A DNA stretch of 53,686 nucleotides from a virus. The notes under the pieces are model-generated. The model searched no databases and was not told the DNA's origin. It was given only the letters and a program-made list of their open reading frames with translations. Shown piece by piece: positions 1 to 8,450 of the stretch (its first letter is position 1; the number at the start of each line of letters is the position of its first letter). Position numbers and translations under genes: made by a program. The stretch lies in the IMG/VR virus record IMGVR_UViG_3300036822_000287, positions 1 to 53,686 of that record; one strand, 5' to 3'.

Positions 1-1376
1 ATGGTTTACGAAATCTCTGTTTGTTTTAAATCTGTACGCAATACAATGTTGTGTTTAGTTATTCCTCTGTTCATGATCTCCACGGCAAACGCCACGTGCT
101 ATCTTATTAGCTATAATGGTACCAGAGGTGTTAACGATAATACTTATATAGACCCTGCCTATGGCACTAATGCATCCTGGCCGGGATCGAGTGATACCCA
201 AGGAACGGCAGCAAATATGCCGGGAAAATTAACCTGGACAACCTTGCTTTCCAGCCTGAAGGTACTCTGATATGGTCTGGCACGGATACGTTTTATAATA
301 TGGAAACACCTTCTTTCACACCTGAGCAAGTTTTATTTCGCTGCACGCCAGATGAGGAAGGAAAAATATATGAATATTACGCCACTAATGGAGATAGCAC
401 CTATGGTGGTAAATACGAGGATGGTGCAGATATTGGTTTGCCAGACGCCTATGCCACATACTTTAAAGGACTTTTGATCCGCGTAACCAACACTACGACG
501 GGTGAGGCTTATAGCCGTTATTGGAAGGCCAGAGCATTTACGGATCTCGATAAAGATGGTAAAGGATGGCTATTAGTCAAAGCGAAAAACTTCTCTCAAG
601 GTGTGAAAATAGAATTATTTCGTGCAAGTAATAACCAGCATTATGGGAAATCTAATGCAGGAAACTATAGCCATTCACAGCCTGCTGCCTATGTTGCTTT
701 TAAAGGCGGCGGTATTGGTAATAACCTTTCGCCTGGCGCGGATTCAGAAAACCATTATGACGGCTGGTATGGGGATTGGCCGGGTGCTGTTAATCTCTAT
801 AATCATGTTTACATCACCTACAGTGCGACCTGTATGGTGGCGAATGTGACCCCCTATGTCAGATTCCCCACTATTTCACAGGCAGAATTAGCCAGTGGTG
901 CTAAGCCTTCCTCCAACGTACAGGTCAGGTTTAATTGCGAAACAGCAACGCCTGATAGCGGGATTTCAGCATTTAAGAGTGGAACAGATTCCGGGCAGAC
1001 GGCAATGGGTTTGCTGCCTGATGCAGAAAATGTGACGACAGCCATTAACGAAGGTTTTGGTACCTCCAAGGGTGGGGTAAGCTATTTATTGTCAGACGGG
1101 TATGGTACTGACCCAACGATCGCAACAGGTGTCGGTATTCAGATCAGTGATAAAAGTGGCGCCCCTCTCACACTATTGGGTCAACTGGGTAATTTTGGCA
1201 ACGGAGAAACCTCAGGTTGGTATCCTGTCCTGGATAATAGCGATTTACAAGGCTCAGATTCATCGGTGTCCTATTACAGCAAAACACTGACCGCATCCTT
1301 AATGCAGTTGCCGGGGAAAACCGCTACCACAGGCAAGGTTTCTGCTAATCTCAAGGTTATTATTCAGGTTCAGTAA
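1..1376 (+). pseudogene. Fimbrial tip adhesin, frameshifted
   Basis: Two reading frames join into one protein of about 458 residues. The first (1-270) begins with a signal peptide ending near ANA/TC. The second is open through 1376 and, read upstream of its first ATG (300), continues in frame from about 228 (K-I-N-L-D-N-L-A-F-Q). The break is in an A run at 225-228: one extra A would restore G-K-I-N-L-D. The C-terminal half has a pilin-like domain with paired cysteines and ends in an alternating beta-strand (K-V-I-I-Q-V-Q) typical of chaperone-usher subunits; the N-terminal half would be the receptor-binding lectin domain. The chaperone gene follows after 11 bp, which supports a fimbrial role. 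Homology is judged by pattern only, and the fimbrial type cannot be named. The break could be a real null mutation, slippage-driven phase variation or a sequencing error. Confidence 0.75.
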
Positions 1377-1387
1377 AGGGGGGCGGA

Positions 1388-2107
1388 ATGGGAAGCATAC
1401 GATACATATCAGAAAGATTAGGCATGTTGTTACTTTCTCTTATGATAGTTTCTCCTTTCGCTCAATCTGAGATGTATTTTCAATCCTCACGTGTGGTCTT
1501 TGCTGCGGACAGTAAACAAGTTAATTTTCTTATCTCAAATAAATACCCTTATCCGGTAATGATTATGAGTTGGGTTGATGATGGCCAATCACAATCACCG
1601 GTTGATTTTAAAGGTAGCCCGGTCATACCTTATCCAGCAACGCAGAGAATTCTTGGCGGAAGCACTGAATACCTTAAGCTAATGAATACTTATGCTGACC
1701 TGAAAAATAAAAGAACAGAGTCTTTGTTTTGGCTTAATATTCAAACGATAGCACCGAAAGCAAACGCCACGGCCAGCAATGATATGGATGTCTCAATACT
1801 GACAAAATTCAAACTTTTTTATCGACCAGCTTCGCTCAAAGAAAATGTGTCCGAGGTCGTTAATAAAGTGACTTATTCTGTTGCGACTGAAACTCAATCA
1901 GTGACCGTAAATAACCCAACACCCTATTATATCACGTTCAGGAAATTTGCCGTTGATGGGACACCCGCGTTAAGCGGATTTATGGTTGCGCCTGAATCCA
2001 GTAAGAATGTAGAAATGCAAAAAAATATTCTCAGTCATCAGACTGTAAACTATATAATAATAGATGATGATGGACAATTCGTGGCGGGAGAAGGCATTGT
2101 TAAATAA
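1388..2107 (+). CDS. Periplasmic fimbrial chaperone (PapD-like)
   Basis: A 239-residue protein with an N-terminal signal peptide (hydrophobic core about residues 12-24, likely cleavage after A-Q-S). The mature start, with Q-S-S-R-V-V-F and V-N-F-L-I-S-N, is the A1/B1 strand region of PapD-family chaperones and carries the conserved Arg that binds the subunit C-terminus. The segment L-T-K-F-K-L-F-Y-R-P matches the G1/F1 region with the partner Lys. The family folds pilus subunits in the periplasm by donor-strand complementation and delivers them to the usher. It lies 11 bp after the adhesin, starts at an ATG preceded by GGGGGCGGA, and is followed by a strong terminator, so it is the last gene of the operon; the usher and major pilin would lie left of the window. 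It appears intact although the adhesin is broken. Confidence 0.85.
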   Translation: MGSIRYISERLGMLLLSLMIVSPFAQSEMYFQSSRVVFAADSKQVNFLISNKYPYPVMIMSWVDDGQSQSPVDFKGSPVIPYPATQRILGGSTEYLKLMNTYADLKNKRTESLFWLNIQTIAPKANATASNDMDVSILTKFKLFYRPASLKENVSEVVNKVTYSVATETQSVTVNNPTPYYITFRKFAVDGTPALSGFMVAPESSKNVEMQKNILSHQTVNYIIIDDDGQFVAGEGIVK

Positions 2108-2121
2108 AGTTTATTCATAAT

Positions 2122-2157
2122 AAAAGGGCCAGAGTAAATTCTGGCCATTTTATTTTT
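2122..2157 (+). terminator. Rho-independent terminator of the fimbrial operon
   Basis: The stem GGCCAGA (2127-2133) pairs with TCTGGCC (2140-2146) and is flanked by an A run on the left and ATTTTATTTTTT on the right. It sits 15 bp after the chaperone stop, so it should end the fimbrial transcript. The flanking A and T runs could also let it work leftward. Confidence 0.85.
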
Positions 2158-2593
2158 TACCTTAGAAGTTTGTACCCGATGCTTATTTTCTTAACGCATG
2201 GTAGTTTGATGCTCCCACTTGTTCAAAATATTATTTTTCTGGAAAACCATTTGTATAATGGGGTTAGGGCTTTTTACAGAGATTTTGATTTGGTGGGTTA
2301 CTGAACCTGCTTTTGTGTAATTTGTATTGGTGTTTTCTAGAAAACTTCAAGTTTTATCAGATTACCAAAAGAGATGTTCTGTGAAGAGTGATTGTTGCTG
2401 GGTAAGGTCAATTTGGTTGCCTAAACCGACTTGTCTAAGACGCTCGGAGTTATCAAAAATGAAGTGAAAATGCTGTTCTGGTTATCCGGGAGCGGTCTGT
2501 TGTCTCAGGAACTGTAAGTATCCCAGCTTTAGTTTTATGCACTTTTGAGAGTTCCGGCTTTTGACCTTGGTCCGAAATCAAAGCAGTGCTAAA
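2158..2593. other. Intergenic, no gene seen
   Basis: This AT-rich stretch lies between the fimbrial terminator and the IS remnant. I see no ORF with coding character, no recognisable RNA and no clear promoter. It may be eroded flank of the IS insertion. Confidence 0.5.
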
Positions 2594-3040
2594 TTAGAGA
2601 TCTTCGTCCTTTTGCAGGCTCCGGATAAACTCAGCCGGAATCATGTCATTTAATGATGTATGCGTTCTCTCATGATTTTATTTCCTGCGCCAGTTGTCGA
2701 GTTTGTCTTGCGCATCTTCCAGTGGGGGAACCAGTGAAAGTTCTGGCATTCATCCCGCAGACTACCTTTAAATGATTCAATCAACGGGTTATCTGCCGGC
2801 TTTCCGGGGCGAGAGAAGTCCATCGTCATTCCATTTTCATACGCCCATTTATCCAAACTCTTTGAGATAAATTCACTGCCGTTATCTGTCTGAATACGCA
2901 CTGGCTGGCGTTGAATCAGTACCCGTAATTATTCCATCACACCGACTACATCCTCGCCTTTAAGTGATTTTCCGGCGTGCATCGGCAGGCACCCACGACT
3001 AAAATTATCCACTACAGTTGCCTGAACACCGAAAAAGAAG
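2594..3040 (-). pseudogene. IS3-family transposase (OrfB) remnant
   Basis: Read leftward, the pieces spell the C-terminal half of an IS3-family DDE integrase: V-V-D-N-F-S-R, then I-Q-T-D-N-G-S-E-F (second catalytic Asp), then L-I-E-S-F-K-G-S-L-R-D-E-C (catalytic Glu), and at the end A-E-F-I-R-S-L-Q-K-D-E-D-L followed by a stop at 2594-2596. It is disrupted by an in-frame stop at 2929-2931 (V-M-E-stop-L-R) and by frame changes near 2690-2730, where the expected W-F-L-S-L-E-D-A-Q segment is split over frames. OrfA, the N-terminal half of OrfB and terminal inverted repeats are not recognisable. It is an inactive relic, consistent with past insertion between the fimbrial locus and the phage-derived block. 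Confidence 0.85.
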
Positions 3041-3436
3041 TGGCATAGTGTGACTTTTATACAAAAAGCGAAAAATACCGTGAAAAACATCGCCAAACAT
3101 TGGTCAATTTGCATTCCATTTTACAGTCATGTCGACGAGATAACGTGTTAGCTAATATTTCATATTAGCTAACGTTTTATTTATTAAAAAATGCACGAGA
3201 GATTCAGGTTTTTCAGCATCATTGTGACCTGAGCGCTCTTATACTATTGCATTCTAAATATTACATCCAACTTTTACTGATTTATTTTTTTCCGCAGAAT
3301 TCGTCAGGGTTTATAATTAAAATGCTTTCTATTGGTTTCTGTTTTTTTCATTGTTTATCACATTGTAACTTTATTTTTACTTATTATGACTCAACGAATC
3401 GATAATTAACGCTCGTAAAATAGAGAGGATTGAGAA
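3041..3436. other. AT-rich intergenic region upstream of the first fibre gene
   Basis: No gene is visible. The stretch is very AT-rich. A TATAAT at 3312-3317 could be a -10 box for the fibre gene at 3437, but the -35 position (3289-3294, TTTCCG) is poor, so a promoter here is only possible. Confidence 0.3.
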
Positions 3437-4363
3437 ATGACTGATGGTATTCGCCCTGATGGCGCAATATTTGCTTCTAAGGCCCCTGTAGGCGAAATAG
3501 AGGATTTTCCCTCTATAAACCGTGGCTGGGGCGTCACTTTTGATGGGAATGATGAAAATGGAGACACTGTCGCCAGTGCGACCAACGGGATCCCGCCGAT
3601 GGAGTGGGATAACGGGCAGCGTAATAAGGTGGACAATAATATCTGGTGGCTTATGCAGCATGCAATTCCTGACTGGTCTGAAGGTACATGGGCCGCAGGT
3701 GCATTTGTTCGATATAACAGTTGGGTCTATTTTAATTCAGCAGATATATCAACCTCGGATAGTCCTGATGAAGGGGGGTGGAGCCCTGTCTTGCCACTAA
3801 ACGGTACCGACGGTTACCTCCAAATCAAAAGCAACCTGTCTGAAATTGCTAATGCCGGAGCCGAAGCACAATCAGCTGCACGTCTCAATCTTGGCATTGA
3901 TACGTTGACTATTATGCAAATGATATATCCGATTGGGGCTGTTATACATAACACTGGAAAGAATCCTTCAGAATATCTTGGGTTTGGAGACTGGACTCAG
4001 CGTGCGGGGAGTATTTATGGTTCAGGTAATGTTACAGACTCTAATGGCGTAGTTCAGGCGCTTGAAGGAGGGGCGATTGCTGGCAACTGGCGCATTCTTC
4101 ACTCTCAAATACAAACTCAAGCTTATAGCTTTACAACTTCGGATGATGCACATAGCCATACTTATAACCAATTTTTAATTGATGGGCATAATGGCACTGA
4201 CAGTAACGATAACAATTATCAAAATGTTCTGAATCCCAGAACGTCAAGTACCGTAACATCATCAGATACTCACAATCATACCGGGAGCATCAGTGTTGGT
4301 GGAAATTTGTCCAACTATTACCAGCCAGGTTATGTTTTCGCCGTATGGGAGCGAATTGCTTGA
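3437..4363 (+). CDS. Tail fibre / collar-domain protein, copy 1
   Basis: A 308-residue protein closely related to the fibre at 14616-15584. Both begin T-x-G-I-R-P-D-G and share G-I-P-P-M-E-W-D-N-G-Q-R-N-K-V-D-N-N-I-W-W-L-M-Q-H-A-I-P. Both have an N-L-S-E-I-A linker (about residue 135), a Y-P-I/V-G-A-V-I collar motif (about 160) and a His-rich C-terminal part ending Y-x-F-x-V-W-E-R. The collar form (T4 gp12-like receptor binding) is known from tail fibres. The histidine pairs (H-S-H-T and H-N-H-T) resemble metal-binding sites that hold trimeric fibre tips together. The start ATG has AGAGAGGATTGAGAA upstream. The C-terminal thirds of the two copies differ strongly, as expected for alternative receptor-binding tips. 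It is the only fibre gene in front of the tail operon and is separated from it by 575 bp. Confidence 0.75.
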   Translation: MTDGIRPDGAIFASKAPVGEIEDFPSINRGWGVTFDGNDENGDTVASATNGIPPMEWDNGQRNKVDNNIWWLMQHAIPDWSEGTWAAGAFVRYNSWVYFNSADISTSDSPDEGGWSPVLPLNGTDGYLQIKSNLSEIANAGAEAQSAARLNLGIDTLTIMQMIYPIGAVIHNTGKNPSEYLGFGDWTQRAGSIYGSGNVTDSNGVVQALEGGAIAGNWRILHSQIQTQAYSFTTSDDAHSHTYNQFLIDGHNGTDSNDNNYQNVLNPRTSSTVTSSDTHNHTGSISVGGNLSNYYQPGYVFAVWERIA

Positions 4364-4938
4364 GTTATGTTATTAATTGGCTTGTTTAATTTCGCGGTTT
4401 CTTGAAAGGTGCTTTTGAAACTCCAGACTGGAGTATTGTGCATAGATAGGTATTACAGTCCTCACTACCAGGCCTTTTCGAAGGCCCCCGGAGTGACGCC
4501 ACAAATATTCTCGTGGCGAGCGATATCCCAGAGCACTGTGCGGATGTCATTCGTTGTAGTGCTCGAACGCCGCCGAAAGGTTCTTTCCCGCTGTTACGCG
4601 GTACTGACAGGCAACCATTGGGTGTCATTTCTGTTTCGAATCGGAGATATTAACTATGCTAAATGCAGTTTACTTCCTGATTTAATGCAAACTGTAAACC
4701 TGCGGGATTATTACAGTGATTGACATTAACGAGGGGTAATACTAAGTGTCAACTTAAATGCACTGGAAAATAGTATGATTTAATTTTAAATAAACAATCG
4801 ATTGATCGGGAAATTCCAAAGGCGTAATTTAAATTGCATTGTAAAGACTAATATTTTTACTAGTACACATCATGAAGTTTTTTAAATGGATAATCATTCC
4901 CTTAGTTGTCCTGAAACTGGTGGCGGTATGAGGTATAT
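4364..4938. other. Intergenic between fibre copy 1 and the tail operon
   Basis: No supported gene. A 104-codon plus-strand frame at 4409-4723 and an overlapping minus-strand frame have no recognisable domain or ribosome site. The right half (4730-4930) is AT-rich and must contain the tail-operon promoter if one exists, but I cannot pick a convincing -35/-10 pair. A 19-codon hydrophobic peptide frame at 4872-4931 lacks a ribosome site. Confidence 0.4.
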
Positions 4939-5325
4939 ATGAGTGACATTACTATTGAGAACTTTCGAGTTCGTTTTCCAGAGTTCGATGATATTTCTGA
5001 TGAGCGTATTCAACTCGCGCTTGATGATACCCTCCCCTATGTTCCAGAAACCCAATTTGGCGACTTCTACGAGCAGGCTTACTACCACCTCACAGCTGTA
5101 TTTCTGACTGGAATGATTACAACCTCTGGACGTGATGGTACCGGGACGGGGTGCACGGCAGGTGCGTTACCGGTGATATCTCAGCAGGCCGGGAGTGTAA
5201 CACTTCAAACATCTGAACCTTTCTCTGTAAATGATTCCTGTTTTGATACCTGGCTTTCGCTTACTGTTTATGGTCAGAGATTTCTTGCTGCACGTGAACA
5301 GGCATTGGCAGTTAACGGCTCATAA
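4939..5325 (+). CDS. DUF4054 head-tail connector protein
   Basis: A 128-residue protein starting I-E-N-F-R-V-R-F-P-E-F-D-D, followed by an acidic helix (D-E-R-I-Q-L-A-L-D-D-T) and G-D-F-Y-E-Q-A-Y-Y-H-L-T-A. This is the DUF4054 pattern, a family found between capsid and tail genes and thought to act in head-tail joining. A ribosome site (GAGG) lies 7 nt before the ATG. It opens the operon, which is odd because the portal and capsid genes that normally precede it are absent. In a headless particle it would either be vestigial or cap the tail. Family assignment is by pattern. Confidence 0.75.
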   Translation: MSDITIENFRVRFPEFDDISDERIQLALDDTLPYVPETQFGDFYEQAYYHLTAVFLTGMITTSGRDGTGTGCTAGALPVISQQAGSVTLQTSEPFSVNDSCFDTWLSLTVYGQRFLAAREQALAVNGS

Positions 5326-5376
5326 TTAACATCTGGCTTTGCTGAATTTTTATTTTTCAGAAATACAGGCGGCACC

Positions 5377-5730
5377 ATGATTATTAATCTAAATCCTGTT
5401 GTGAGTGGTTTATTAAGCCAGCCTTTTACGGTTTCGCATCCCGTTGAAAATGACTGGTCTGAATCAAGAGATGAAATAGCCTGTGTTGGTATTATTTCTA
5501 CTGGTCAACCTGACAATGCGCAATTTCTACCAGAAGGTACTCGTCTCCACAATTCCATCGAAATATATTCAGCGTCTGCTGTGAATTTTGGTGATGTGGT
5601 CAATTACCGCAATCAGTCCTTTAAAACCGTTCACTGTCAGGATCACACCGATTATGGCTATCACTACGCTCTCGCGGTTCTCATTAACGAGCCTGCAAAC
5701 CCTGCTGGAACAGGCTTTATCGACGTCTGA
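5377..5730 (+). CDS. Neck / head-closure-like phage protein
   Basis: A 117-residue protein with no signal or membrane segment. The C-terminal part (V-V-N-Y-R-N-Q-S-F-K-T-V-H-C-Q-D-H-T-D-Y) has the alternating pattern of small beta-barrel head-closure proteins, and its place between the connector and the tail terminator fits that role. I do not recognise a named family, so the role is inferred from position. Its 3' end overlaps the next gene by 77 bp in another frame, which suggests translational coupling. Confidence 0.55.
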   Translation: MIINLNPVVSGLLSQPFTVSHPVENDWSESRDEIACVGIISTGQPDNAQFLPEGTRLHNSIEIYSASAVNFGDVVNYRNQSFKTVHCQDHTDYGYHYALAVLINEPANPAGTGFIDV

Positions 5731-6187
5731 GCAATCGATTGTATTTCATCTGGCAGAGGCCGGAGATGCAGTGACGGCGGGACCATTTATGACCCTGTCA
5801 CTGAATAATGTAAAAAACCCGGGGATTTCGCAGCGTATTCAGGTGGATGACCTCAGTGAGGAAATTCATCAGCCCTGCCTCGGACAGTGCGTTATTCAGG
5901 CTTTTGGCAGCGGCGCATTTGCCCAACTCTCACGGTTAAGTGCCTGGACTGCATCAAGTGCAGGTGGTGAGGCGTTACGAAGCATCGGTGTTACCTGTCT
6001 CCTGGTCAGTGATATTGCGAACACCTCTGCTCCTGTTGCCAGTGGGTATGAAGAGCGCGCCACGATAAGTCTGGCACTGGCCTGGACCGATATTTATCAG
6101 ATTGAACAAACAACTATCAGTGAAGTGCCAATCACCGTACTGGCTGATAACCCTGCAGTACAAATCGATATCGTTGTTACCAAATAA
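5654..6187 (+). CDS. Tail neck-terminator-like protein
   Basis: A 177-residue protein. I chose the ATG at 5654 (CAGGATCAC upstream) because from there the sequence reads S-L-T-S-L-Q-T-L-L-E-Q-A-L, a normal amphipathic helix; the longer frame from 5588 has shadow-like composition. Its position just before the sheath gene matches the tail/neck terminator that caps the tube in DUF3383-type contractile phages. The later part has beta-rich segments and ends V-Q-I-D-I-V-V-T-K. Only 10 bp separate it from the sheath start. The role is inferred from position and general resemblance. Confidence 0.6.
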   Translation: MAITTLSRFSLTSLQTLLEQALSTSEQSIVFHLAEAGDAVTAGPFMTLSLNNVKNPGISQRIQVDDLSEEIHQPCLGQCVIQAFGSGAFAQLSRLSAWTASSAGGEALRSIGVTCLLVSDIANTSAPVASGYEERATISLALAWTDIYQIEQTTISEVPITVLADNPAVQIDIVVTK

Positions 6188-6197
6188 GAGGATTACT

Positions 6198-7331
6198 ATG
6201 AGTCTGTCACTGGACAATGTCATCAGTGTGACGGTGAACCCACCGGCTGATGTCGTCTCTACCGCTGATTTTGGCACTGTCGTTATTTTTTCACCGGATA
6301 TTTTTATTGCAGCCCTGGATACCCAGGCGTACCTCCAGTATTCGAGCCTGGTTGCCTTCCAGCAGGACTTTCCCCAGGACTCTACACCGGACAGCCTGAC
6401 GCAGACGGTTGAGTATTTCTTCTCACAACCTAAGCGTCCGTCGAAGCTCTATCTTGCACCATGGAATGTTGAGGACAACCAGACACTGGCGGATGCCTAC
6501 GCCACGCTCTCCTCCAGTTGGGATGGCTGGTATTGCGCCGTTCCGGTAGGACATGTCGCCGAGCCTGAAGAACTGCTGGAGGCCGCACAATGGATCCAGG
6601 CAGCATCCAAAATCCAGGCAATCAGCGATGGTGCGGCGAGTGACACGACCCCGTCGACCAGTACTCTAAAACCGCTTATTGATGCCGAATTGTACCGTTC
6701 TCTCGTGCTGTGGTCTTCGGCGTTAACGGATGCAGGCTCTTCCCCGGTAATTTCCGCTGCTGCGTTACTGTGCTCTATCAATTTTAATGCACCAAACAGT
6801 ATGCTGACCCTGAAGTTTAAAGATTTGCCCGGCGTGACGACAGATGACGCTATTACTGACACCATCGCTGATTCGTTAACTCAACAGGGAGTTAACTATT
6901 TCACCACGTTTGGCACTAAGCGCATGCTGGCAGAAGGCTGGATGCTTGGGGCAACAATGTGGGCCGATGAGGTGATTGGCCTTGACTGGCTGCGCAGCGA
7001 ACTGCAGACCAGTGTGTTTAACGGACTTTCAACCCTGGACCGCATCCCACTCAGCGATCAGGGCGTGGCGACAGTGATGAACTATGTCGATACCGCAATG
7101 CGAAAAGCCTTACGCAATGGCCTGATTGGTCCGGGAGTATGGGAAGGAAATGCGGTGGGTGCGCTGAATACTGGCGATTATCTGGAGAACGGCTATTACA
7201 TCTACGCCGACTCAGTCTCCACGCTTTCTGAAGACGATCGCAAGAACCGTAAATGCCCACCAATTACTGTCTGCGCACATATCGCTGGCGCTATACACAG
7301 CGTAGTCATCAACGTTAACACGTCTCGCTAA
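6198..7331 (+). CDS. Tail sheath-like protein (DUF3383)
   Basis: A 377-residue protein beginning M-S-L-S-L-D-N-V-I-S-V-T-V-N. The layout matches the DUF3383 family, which takes the sheath role in one group of contractile tails: the F-G-T-V-V-I-F segment, T-Q-T-V-E-Y-F-F-S-Q (repeated load-bearing helix), L-Y-L-A-P-W, G-V-N-Y-F-T-T-F-G and a C-terminal N-G-Y-Y-I-Y-A-D. The start at 6198 is preferred over an upstream in-frame ATG because AGAGGATT lies just before it. The sheath surrounds the tube and contracts on binding. It is unrelated in sequence to the second sheath in this window (34710-36557), so the region encodes two independent contractile systems. Confidence 0.85.
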   Translation: MSLSLDNVISVTVNPPADVVSTADFGTVVIFSPDIFIAALDTQAYLQYSSLVAFQQDFPQDSTPDSLTQTVEYFFSQPKRPSKLYLAPWNVEDNQTLADAYATLSSSWDGWYCAVPVGHVAEPEELLEAAQWIQAASKIQAISDGAASDTTPSTSTLKPLIDAELYRSLVLWSSALTDAGSSPVISAAALLCSINFNAPNSMLTLKFKDLPGVTTDDAITDTIADSLTQQGVNYFTTFGTKRMLAEGWMLGATMWADEVIGLDWLRSELQTSVFNGLSTLDRIPLSDQGVATVMNYVDTAMRKALRNGLIGPGVWEGNAVGALNTGDYLENGYYIYADSVSTLSEDDRKNRKCPPITVCAHIAGAIHSVVINVNTSR

Positions 7332-7341
7332 GGGGAATTCC

Positions 7342-7776
7342 GTGGCTTATTTCGATATCAAACAGGTCAACCTCAGCCTGAACACGCGCGCTATTACCGG
7401 CCTTACCACCGACAACGATGCCATCTCATTAAAATCCACGAAAGATGCTGGCGCATGGACGCTGGGTGCAAGTGGAAGTGGGGTATGGACTGCAAATTCG
7501 GATACCTCAGGCACACTGACGCTAAAACTGGTGCAAAACCACCCGGATAATGCCTGGCTTAGCCAGCAATTCGCCCTGCAGCGCAATGACCTGCGGGCAT
7601 TCACGCCGTTTGCGCTCGTGATCCGTGATTTGCTAAACAACGATTTGGTGATGGCCAGTAACGGCATGTTCTCTACACCGTTGACCTTTACCCGCGGAGC
7701 ACAGCCGAACGTCAGCCTCTGGACCATCGCTTTCGAATCCGTCCAGTTGACGCTGGCACCAGGCTACGGGAACTGA
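7342..7776 (+). CDS. Tail tube-like protein (DUF3277)
   Basis: A 144-residue protein that starts at a GTG with AAGGGGAATTC upstream. The pattern A-Y-F-D-I-K-Q-V-N-L-S-L-N, then L-T-L-K-L-V-Q-N-H-P-D-N-A-W-L-S, then D-L-L-N-N-D-L-V-M-A-S and W-T-I-A-F-E-S is that of the DUF3277 structural family, which forms the inner tube in phages with DUF3383 sheaths. The gene directly follows the sheath with a 10-bp gap, the usual order. It is uninterrupted. Confidence 0.8.
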   Translation: MAYFDIKQVNLSLNTRAITGLTTDNDAISLKSTKDAGAWTLGASGSGVWTANSDTSGTLTLKLVQNHPDNAWLSQQFALQRNDLRAFTPFALVIRDLLNNDLVMASNGMFSTPLTFTRGAQPNVSLWTIAFESVQLTLAPGYGN

Positions 7777-7782
7777 TAACCG

Positions 7783-8268
7783 ATGGAAGCGCAGAAAACT
7801 CTGATTCTCGACGGCGTAAGCTACATCATGAGCCCGGCCAATGCGTTCAGTGCGTGGGAAAACCTGCAGAAGCTGCTGGGAGCGATTGGTCGTTCGAAGA
7901 TGGATCACCCGGGGGATGGTTCAATGGCAAGTGCTATTGGCCTTGCATTCTCTGTGATGGATACGCACGAGCTAACGAACATTCAGCGAATGGTGTTCGA
8001 CTACACCGTTGTGAAACCTGTCGAGGGCAATCCTTTCAAACTCAGCGATGGCGCCGAGACGCATTTTAATCAGTATCGCGCTCATCTGCCGACGCTGTTA
8101 GTGGAGGGGGTTATCTACCAGTTCGAGGATTTTTTTACTGGTATCCGCGACGTACTGACCGGTTTGTTTCCGGGCATGACGGAGATGCTGCGCTTCCTGG
8201 AGCAGGCCCGGAAAATGGTCACGACGCCATTATCACCCACAGCTCCGGGAGTGGAGACGACGGCGTAG
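7783..8268 (+). CDS. Tail assembly chaperone (short form)
   Basis: A 161-residue protein placed between tube and tape measure, where long-tailed phages carry the G/GT-type assembly chaperone. It is helix-rich (A-N-A-F-S-A-W-E-N-L-Q-K-L-L near residue 20) and has no signal or membrane segment. Near codon 118 the message holds seven T (8130-8136) that sit in frame as T TTT TTT, an ideal -1 slip site. The -1 frame is then open to 8420 and ends in a normal-looking protein segment, so a longer fusion product is expected (next entry). The family coats the tape measure and recruits tube protein. Confidence 0.7.
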   Translation: MEAQKTLILDGVSYIMSPANAFSAWENLQKLLGAIGRSKMDHPGDGSMASAIGLAFSVMDTHELTNIQRMVFDYTVVKPVEGNPFKLSDGAETHFNQYRAHLPTLLVEGVIYQFEDFFTGIRDVLTGLFPGMTEMLRFLEQARKMVTTPLSPTAPGVETTA

Positions 8269-8420
8269 ACTGGTTTATCTGGACGCCGGTTACCCGGCGT
8301 TTTTGTACGCTGCATGAGCTGCGTACTGTCTACAGTCTTGCCGATCTGATGGCCATGCATGATGCAATCCATGCAATGAATCAGCATGCTCTTGCCAGCC
8401 AGACTGGTGAGAAAGGCTGA
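8136..8420 (+). CDS. -1 frameshift extension of the tail assembly chaperone
   Basis: After a -1 slip in the T run at 8130-8136 the reading frame stays open to a TGA at 8418-8420. From about 8265 it reads V-D-W-F-I-W-T-P-V-T-R-R-F-C-T-L-H-E-L, then L-A-D-L-M-A-M-H-D-A-I. This resembles the small DUF6889-type proteins found after tail chaperone genes. There is no ATG, GTG or TTG in this frame that would give a separate gene, which favours frameshifting over an independent start. Between the slip site and 8260 the overlapping part looks low in information, as expected where two frames share DNA. Programmed frameshifting at this position is conserved among tailed phages. Confidence 0.6.
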   Translation, partial: YWYPRRTDRFVSGHDGDAALPGAGPENGHDAIITHSSGSGDDGVDWFIWTPVTRRFCTLHELRTVYSLADLMAMHDAIHAMNQHALASQTGEKG

Positions 8421-8450
8421 GAATGTGTTGTTACGCATTCAGGGGAAAGA

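Noticed and set aside
4409-4723. 104-codon plus-strand frame (and an 80-codon minus-strand frame)
   Set aside because: No domain, no ribosome site, and competing frames on both strands; treated as intergenic.
4872-4931. 19-codon hydrophobic peptide before the tail operon
   Set aside because: It looks like a small membrane peptide but has no ribosome site and no known match, so it is not called.
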